In this document: positions 59,128 through 64,000 of the stretch, one piece after another
Layout: each line of letters begins with the position of its first letter
Position numbering within the stretch: the first letter of the stretch is position 1
Program-made: the position numbers and the translations under genes
Assembly: GCF_921293875.1 (NCBI RefSeq)
Contig: NZ_CAKLDI010000001.1
Span: 2,047,915-2,111,914 of the forward strand
Origin: Vibrio stylophorae
GTDB taxonomy: Bacteria > Pseudomonadota > Gammaproteobacteria > Enterobacterales > Vibrionaceae
Direction: 5' to 3'
DNA: 64,000 nucleotides
The notes under the pieces: generated by a model
What the model saw: only the letters and a program-made list of their open reading frames with translations
Databases searched by the model: none
What the model was told of the DNA's origin: nothing

Positions 59128-59848
59128 CGATAAACTCATTAAGATCTTCATCATCTTGCTCGTCTTGCTCAAGGTTAATTTCTCCGCCTGAGGCGCGAAA
59201 ATCCCTGTTTTGCAAATACGCATCACGAACAAAAATATAACTATCTGGCGACGCTTCAATAAGCGGCTCTTGACCCACTGCGGCTGCGCGATCATCCAAT
59301 CCCTGTAATCCCCATTTCGCTGCGCCCTGATAGAAATTTAAGTCAAACAAGGTGGGAACAAAAAAACCGCCAATATCACCCGTGCCTTCTCGAAAGGTCG
59401 TTGGGCCATAAAATGGAATCATCAAATAAGGACCATGCCCGACACCATAGTGCCCTAAGGTATCACCTAACTGACGCTCTTCGGCAACAATACCCGCAGC
59501 GCTGGCGACATCAAAAATGCCCGCAATACCAAAGGTCGAGTTAATCCAAAAACGGTTGAAGTGATCCAGCGCAATCTCGCCCTCACCCATCAATAGGGTG
59601 CTGACAAAACTAATGGGTTCATCAAGGTTGGCGAGAAAATTGGCGGTGCCCGTTCGAATCGGCGATGGCACATATTCAGCATAAAAAAGCGCAGTTGGAC
59701 GGTAGAGGTATGGATCCACAATATGATAGTTAAAATCCCACATCACACGGTTTACCGGCTCAAATGGATCAGAGACTCCATCTGAGTTGGTACTACTACA
59801 ACCAGTTAAAGCTGCGAGCATCACCGCGATGCTTACCCCATATCGCAT
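59114..59848 (-). CDS. mlaA: MlaA (VacJ) phospholipid-retrograde-transport lipoprotein
   Basis: MlaA removes mislocalised phospholipids from the outer leaflet of the outer membrane and passes them to MlaC. The 244-residue precursor has lipobox LTGC (Cys17), then DPFEPVNRVMWDFNYHIVDPYLYRP, the central helical segment with LGDTLGHYGVGHGPYLMIPFYGP and the family C-terminal RDAYLQNRDF. The tail is unusually acidic (DEQDDEDLNEFIDEFE). AGGGAT lies 7 bp before the ATG. The last codons overlap the start of the ligase-like gene, so that gene is probably transcribed with mlaA. Confidence 0.95.
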   Translation of the reverse strand: MRYGVSIAVMLAALTGCSSTNSDGVSDPFEPVNRVMWDFNYHIVDPYLYRPTALFYAEYVPSPIRTGTANFLANLDEPISFVSTLLMGEGEIALDHFNRFWINSTFGIAGIFDVASAAGIVAEERQLGDTLGHYGVGHGPYLMIPFYGPTTFREGTGDIGGFFVPTLFDLNFYQGAAKWGLQGLDDRAAAVGQEPLIEASPDSYIFVRDAYLQNRDFRASGGEINLEQDEQDDEDLNEFIDEFE

Positions 59849-59877
59849 TGTTTTATCCCTAATTATGCTGATAAAAG

Positions 59878-59901
59878 AAGCGCCGATTATACACGGCGCT
59901 T
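59878..59901 (-). terminator. ccm-operon terminator with mlaA -10 box in its loop
   Basis: AAGCGCCG and CGGCGCTT form an 8-bp stem, followed leftward by TTCTTTTATC. The 8-nt loop together with the adjoining bases contains TGTATAAT, a strong -10 with an adjacent upstream TG, correctly placed for mlaA. Confidence 0.65.
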
Positions 59902-59922
59902 AGTTTTCATTAAAGTAATGGC

Positions 59923-61143
59923 TCAGTCATACTGCTGATCGATTTTCAGCGTAATAGCTTCACCAAGTGGGATAGGTTTGGATTCAGCAAACCAGTTTCC
60001 TGACTTCGACATAATGTCGCGATCGTTATCCAAACGAACTTTGACCACCACCTCTTTTAATGAAGATAGTTGGCGATCAGGCATCATGCTATCGCCATCC
60101 GCCAATTGAACGGTTTGTGGCATGCTGCTTACCGTCAATTGCTTCACCGCTACCGGGACTGCCACGCCTGGGCTATAAACTGCCACAATCAAGTTTGGAT
60201 ATTGCTTTAGATTGATCTGTTTCGCCGCTTCAATGGTAATGGTTTGCAGTGGTTGCGGCACAATACCCAGCTCGGCTTGCGCTTTGGCAATGCTGCGATC
60301 CAACATCAGTTGACGTGAATCGCCAGCTGGCATCAGCTGCTTCATCACCTGCCAAGCACCGATGGCCTCTTGATAGGCTTGACGCTGGAATGCATCAAAG
60401 GCCAGCAATGAGAGCGCTTGTAGATTTTGATGATCCTGCGACAACACAGTACGAAGCAATTGACGCGCTTGCTGATGCGATGCCTCATCATTGCTAAGTA
60501 GCAAACTTTGCGCATAGGCGAGCTGCGTTAAAGGGCTATTGGGTTCAAGCAGATAAGCCTTATGGGTCGCGCCAATGGCCGTTACCAAATCACGACTATT
60601 TAGTGCCACTTCCCCCAACGTCAGCCAGCCATCGACATCTTTAGGATTTTTATCAAGCTCGGTGCGCAGTGCCAAAATCAGTTGCTCTTGCTCAGCATCT
60701 GTCAACGGTGCCCAAGTGGTTTCCTGTTGTCGCTGTACCAATTCAGGTAAACGCAAACTGGCCTGTTGCCACTGGCGCACTTCACCATAACTGCCCAACT
60801 GCCAGTAAAGGCCATAACACAGTGCCACCAAAAGCACGACGGCAGGCGCCAGTCGCCATGCAGAAAGATGCGATTGTGTTTGCTCTGATTGATTTGCGGA
60901 CTCAGGCACATCGGCCAATAGACGATGTTGCAATTCCAATTGCATTGCCTGCTCATCTTGCACCAAGCCCTGCGCCGCTTCATCACTCAATTCAGCTTTG
61001 CGTGCATGGTACAAGGCTTGGTTGAGATGATCGCGCGCCGCTTGTTCATTATCAATGTCTTGATGACGAAAGGCGCTGCGAAGCCCCCAAACAATGGCAA
61101 TCAATAATAAAACAGTGAGAAAGAAAAACATCAATCCACTCAT
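59923..61143 (-). CDS. ccmI: cytochrome c maturation protein CcmI
   Basis: CcmI is a membrane-bound apocytochrome c chaperone of the system I maturation complex. The 406-residue product has an N-terminal membrane segment (LMFFFLTVLLLIAIVWGLRSA), a short cytoplasmic loop with a leucine-zipper-like charged helix, a second membrane segment near residue 95, and a periplasmic TPR region (about 150-290: LGEVALNSRDLVTAIGATHKAY). A beta-rich C-terminal domain follows. It overlaps ccmH by four bases. It is the last gene of the ccm cluster and is followed by the terminator at 59878-59901. Confidence 0.93.
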   Translation of the reverse strand: MSGLMFFFLTVLLLIAIVWGLRSAFRHQDIDNEQAARDHLNQALYHARKAELSDEAAQGLVQDEQAMQLELQHRLLADVPESANQSEQTQSHLSAWRLAPAVVLLVALCYGLYWQLGSYGEVRQWQQASLRLPELVQRQQETTWAPLTDAEQEQLILALRTELDKNPKDVDGWLTLGEVALNSRDLVTAIGATHKAYLLEPNSPLTQLAYAQSLLLSNDEASHQQARQLLRTVLSQDHQNLQALSLLAFDAFQRQAYQEAIGAWQVMKQLMPAGDSRQLMLDRSIAKAQAELGIVPQPLQTITIEAAKQINLKQYPNLIVAVYSPGVAVPVAVKQLTVSSMPQTVQLADGDSMMPDRQLSSLKEVVVKVRLDNDRDIMSKSGNWFAESKPIPLGEAITLKIDQQYD

Positions 61144-61628
61144 GCATCTTTCTCCTTCTGATCTTGATTCTGTGCTTGTTCCTGATCTTGCATCAACGCA
61201 GCTAAACGAGCGCGTTCTTCATCGCTTAAATGTTCAGGTGCCGCTTGGCTACCACGCTTACTCATGCGCCATAACACCAAAGCGCCAAACAATAGGAAAA
61301 GCACCGGACCAAACCAAAGGATCGCCGTCGATGCCGTTAGCGGCGGCTCATAACTAATAAAATTGCCATAGCGCGCTTTCATATAATCGACGATCTCATC
61401 GCGCGACTTGCCCTCTTGCACCATCTCGTATGTTTTACGGCGCAAATCACTGGCAAGCGGCGCATTGGAGTCCGCCAAACTATTGTTCTGACAGGTTGGA
61501 CAGCGCAGCTCTGCACTGAGCTCATGAAATAGGGTTTCTTGCTTGGCATCATCAAATTGATAAACCTCAGCCGCCATCACAGAGCCGCTTAAGAGAATGC
61601 CTAAAACCAACATCATCCAAGTTTTCAT
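61140..61628 (-). CDS. ccmH: cytochrome c maturation protein CcmH (CycL type)
   Basis: CcmH is a membrane-anchored thiol oxidoreductase that keeps apocytochrome c CxxCH motifs reduced for haem ligation. The 162-residue precursor has a signal peptide (cleavage near MAAEVYQ), the active site LRCPTCQNNSL near residues 41-51, the family sequence RRKTYEMVQEGKSRDEIVDYM, and a C-terminal membrane segment. Unlike E. coli CcmH, it lacks a fused CcmI-like TPR domain; that function is the separate ccmI gene here. It overlaps ccmG and ccmI by four bases each. Confidence 0.95.
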   Translation of the reverse strand: MKTWMMLVLGILLSGSVMAAEVYQFDDAKQETLFHELSAELRCPTCQNNSLADSNAPLASDLRRKTYEMVQEGKSRDEIVDYMKARYGNFISYEPPLTASTAILWFGPVLFLLFGALVLWRMSKRGSQAAPEHLSDEERARLAALMQDQEQAQNQDQKEKDA

Positions 61629-62179
61629 GGTTGCACCTCATCCAGTAGCGCTTGAAAACGAGGGAGAAGCTCCTCTTGCCAGTTTTTGGCATTCACTTCA
61701 CCCACATGGCGATAACGAATCATGCCATTGGCGTCAATCAAATAGGTTTCTGGTGCGCCATAAACGCCGAGATCAATGGCCAATAAACCGGTGGGATCCG
61801 ATAGCGTCACCTGATAAGGATTGCCCTTGGTTTTAAGCATCTGAATCGCTTTTTCGCGATTGTCCTTGTAGTTCAGGCCAATCACTTTCACGCCTTCACC
61901 GGCGAGTTGATTAAGATAAGCATGCTCAGCAAGGCAGGTTGGACACCAAGTCGCCCAAACATTCAGCAGCATGGGCTCACCTTGAAAGAGGCTCTTGTCA
62001 TACTGCATCTGCGGGTTAAACAGATCATTGAGCTCAAAATCAGGCATGGGTTGTCCCACCAACACAGACTCCAACTTAGTTGGTCCCTCGCCCTGTGCAT
62101 TGCGCATTAACTGCACCGCAAAAAACGCCACAAAGGCAAGGAAGATCACCAAAGGAATAAAGAGTAATGGTCGTTTCAT
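61625..62179 (-). CDS. ccmG: thiol:disulfide interchange protein CcmG/DsbE
   Basis: CcmG is a periplasmic thioredoxin-like protein tethered to the inner membrane that reduces CcmH or apocytochrome c. The 184-residue product (E. coli 185) has an N-terminal anchor (LLFIPLVIFLAFVAFFAVQL), the redox motif WATWCPTCLAEH near residue 77 and the cis-proline region GVYGAPETYLID. It follows ccmF after a 3-bp gap and overlaps ccmH by four bases. Confidence 0.96.
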   Translation of the reverse strand: MKRPLLFIPLVIFLAFVAFFAVQLMRNAQGEGPTKLESVLVGQPMPDFELNDLFNPQMQYDKSLFQGEPMLLNVWATWCPTCLAEHAYLNQLAGEGVKVIGLNYKDNREKAIQMLKTKGNPYQVTLSDPTGLLAIDLGVYGAPETYLIDANGMIRYRHVGEVNAKNWQEELLPRFQALLDEVQP

Positions 62180-62182
62180 CGG

Positions 62183-64000
62183 CTACGCCTTCTCATCTGC
62201 TTGCTTGGCTGTGCGCGTTTTACGAAAGCGATAACGCTTATCGGTCAGTGCAATCAACGCCGCAATGGCCATCAAGATCGAGCCACCCCAAATCCAGCGA
62301 ATAAAGGGTTTGTAGTACACCCGCACTTCCCAAGCATTGTTTTCCACTTGCGCGCCCAAAGCGACATAAAGATCGCGAGTGAGCCCCCAATCAATGGCCG
62401 CTTCTGTCATCATCGAGCGCTGCACGTCATAAAAACGTTTTTCAGCATTCAAAATCGCAACCAAGTGGTCATCGTGGGTGACATTAAACTGACCAGTAAA
62501 ACCTTGGTAGTTCGGACCATCACTTTGCAGCAAGCCTTTAAAGGTAAAATCGTAACCCGCCACTTCTACATGCTGACCCGGTTTAAGCAGCACATCGCGC
62601 TCAATGCCATGATTTTCAGTCAGGGTGATACCAATCATGGTCACAGCCAAACCAATATGGCCCAGCACCATCGCCCAGTGACTATTGCCGAGCTTACCTA
62701 AGCCCGTCGCCAATGAATGACGATGGGTCGCGCGCAAATAGGTTTCATAGCCATGCCACAACACAATCCACCATGCGAGGAATATCCCCATGGCCGTCAT
62801 GCCTTGCGCTGGCTCATCCATTTGCCACATGCAAAATGCGGTCAGTAGTGCGGCAATCAAACCCATAATCAACGATGGCTTGATAAAATCGCGCCAGTTG
62901 TCTTTACGCCAGCGCACCAAAGGCCCAACACCCAAGAGCAGTGCAAATGGCAACATCAGCCAAGCAAATAAGCTATCAAAGAAAGGCTTACCAATGGAGA
63001 TTGAGCCAAGTCCCAAGGATTTGTGAAACAGCGGTAGCAAGGTGCCAAGCAGCACCACAATAAGGCTTGCAACCAACAATAGGTTGTTGCCGAGCAGCAT
63101 ATTTTCACGGGAAAACAGTTGATAGTTGCCGGGCGTGCGCACCTGCGCACCTTTGAGCGCATAAAGCAGCAAAGAACCGCCAATAACCACCACAAGGAAA
63201 CCGAGGATAAACATGCCACGCGCAGGATCGGAAGCAAAGGCATGCACTGATACCAAAACCCCAGAGCGCACTAAAAATGTGCCGAGCAAACTCAATGAGA
63301 ACGCCGCAATAGCCAAAAAGACAGTCCAAGCCTTAAAGGTGCCGCGTTTTTCAGTCACCGCCAGTGAGTGCATCAAGGCCGTACCTGCCAGCCAAGGCAT
63401 TAAAGAGGCATTTTCAACGGGATCCCAGAACCACCAGCCGCCCCAGCCAAGCTCGTAGTAAGCCCACCAAGAGCCTAGTGCGATACCCAAGGTTAAAAAT
63501 AGCCACGCTGCTTGTGTCCAAGGGCGAGACCAACGTGCCCATGCGGTATCCAAACGCCCTGTCATCAAAGAGGCGATGGCAAAGGCAAAGGCCACAGAGA
63601 AGCCCACATAGCCCATGTAAAGCATTGGTGGATGGATAATCAAACCCGGATCTTGCAGCAGCGGATTAAGGTCACGACCATCCACAGGGAACAGTGGCAA
63701 TGTGCGGGTAAATGGGTTGGAGGTCAGCAAAATAAACAGTAAAAATCCGACACAAATCATCCCCATCACCGCCAATACGCGGGCAACTGCTGCATCTGGC
63801 ATACCGCGACTAAAGCGCGCTACCGCAACCGCCCACAGCGATTGAATCAATACCCAAAGCAGCAATGATCCTTCATGCGCGCCCCAAACAGCAGTTAAAC
63901 GGTAATACCAAGGCAGCAAACTGTTGGAGTTTGATGCCACATAGTTCAGGGTAAAATCGTTGCTATAAAAAGCATAAAGCAAGCATAAAAAGGAGAGCAG
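62183..64000 (-). CDS. ccmF: cytochrome c haem lyase subunit CcmF, 5' end outside window
   Basis: CcmF is the polytopic inner-membrane subunit that attaches haem to apocytochrome c with CcmH and CcmI. About 605 residues are visible, and the frame is open to the window edge (the first visible residues read LLSFLCLLYAFYSNDF), so the start lies beyond 64000. The WWD signature is in GWGGWWFWDPVENASLMPW, with conserved histidines in VWGAHEGSLLLW and TALMHSLAVTEKRG. The TTG at 63982 is simply an internal codon. The order ccmF-ccmG-ccmH-ccmI is canonical. Confidence 0.95.
   Translation of the reverse strand: MLSFLCLLYAFYSNDFTLNYVASNSNSLLPWYYRLTAVWGAHEGSLLLWVLIQSLWAVAVARFSRGMPDAAVARVLAVMGMICVGFLLFILLTSNPFTRTLPLFPVDGRDLNPLLQDPGLIIHPPMLYMGYVGFSVAFAFAIASLMTGRLDTAWARWSRPWTQAAWLFLTLGIALGSWWAYYELGWGGWWFWDPVENASLMPWLAGTALMHSLAVTEKRGTFKAWTVFLAIAAFSLSLLGTFLVRSGVLVSVHAFASDPARGMFILGFLVVVIGGSLLLYALKGAQVRTPGNYQLFSRENMLLGNNLLLVASLIVVLLGTLLPLFHKSLGLGSISIGKPFFDSLFAWLMLPFALLLGVGPLVRWRKDNWRDFIKPSLIMGLIAALLTAFCMWQMDEPAQGMTAMGIFLAWWIVLWHGYETYLRATHRHSLATGLGKLGNSHWAMVLGHIGLAVTMIGITLTENHGIERDVLLKPGQHVEVAGYDFTFKGLLQSDGPNYQGFTGQFNVTHDDHLVAILNAEKRFYDVQRSMMTEAAIDWGLTRDLYVALGAQVENNAWEVRVYYKPFIRWIWGGSILMAIAALIALTDKRYRFRKTRTAKQADEKA

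Overview
The window is a stretch of gammaproteobacterial core chromosome, and the family is most likely Vibrionaceae. The evidence is the gene order (miaB-ybeZYX-lnt; leuS-lptE-holA; rsfS-rlmH-mrdAB-rlpA-dacA-ybeD-lipBA; gpt-frsA-crl-proBA; pdxB-asd-fimV/hubP-truA-accD-folC-dedD-cvpA-purF), together with crl, a very large acidic HubP/FimV polar protein, a FadL-type porin beside mlaA, and a ccmFGHI cluster. Base composition is moderate except for one clearly AT-rich gene. I saw no rRNA, tRNA, insertion sequence, phage, plasmid or CRISPR signature.

Layout. 1-5.9 kb: the 5' end of a ubiquinone hydroxylase gene diverges from miaB, followed by ybeZ, ybeY, corC and lnt (tRNA thiolation, rRNA maturation, lipoprotein acylation). 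5.9-18.8 kb: ybeL faces lnt; then leuS, lptE, holA, rsfS, rlmH, mrdA, mrdB, rlpA, dacA, ybeD, lipB and lipA run rightward, combining envelope elongation with lipoate synthesis. 18.8-25.3 kb: proBA, crl, frsA, gpt and a purine permease run leftward; the permease has a PurR-like operator. 25.3-26.2 kb: a 0.9-kb region without a conventional gene holds a structured leftward transcription unit with a 28-codon ORF, and two copies of one palindrome, one of them upstream of pepD. 26.2-34 kb: pepD, a small secreted acidic protein, a chemoreceptor, cysS, ppiB, lpxH and a LysR regulator. 34-48.8 kb: a leftward block from pdxB to purF that includes the 2,090-codon hubP. 48.8-55.8 kb: fabB, divergent mnmC, and the beta-oxidation pair fadI-fadJ. 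55.8-64 kb: a regulatory gap with FadR- and FabR-like sites, a fadL-type porin, an AT-rich O-antigen-ligase-like gene, mlaA, and ccmI/H/G/F running off the window.

Most genes are ordinary housekeeping genes. The parts most worth a second look are the 25.65-26.11 kb RNA/sORF/palindrome region, the repeat structure of HubP and the inverted repeats in its leader, the fatty-acid control region before the porin with a terminator that has no obvious gene, promoters embedded in terminators (mlaA, truA), and the foreign-looking polymerase/ligase gene overlapping the end of mlaA.
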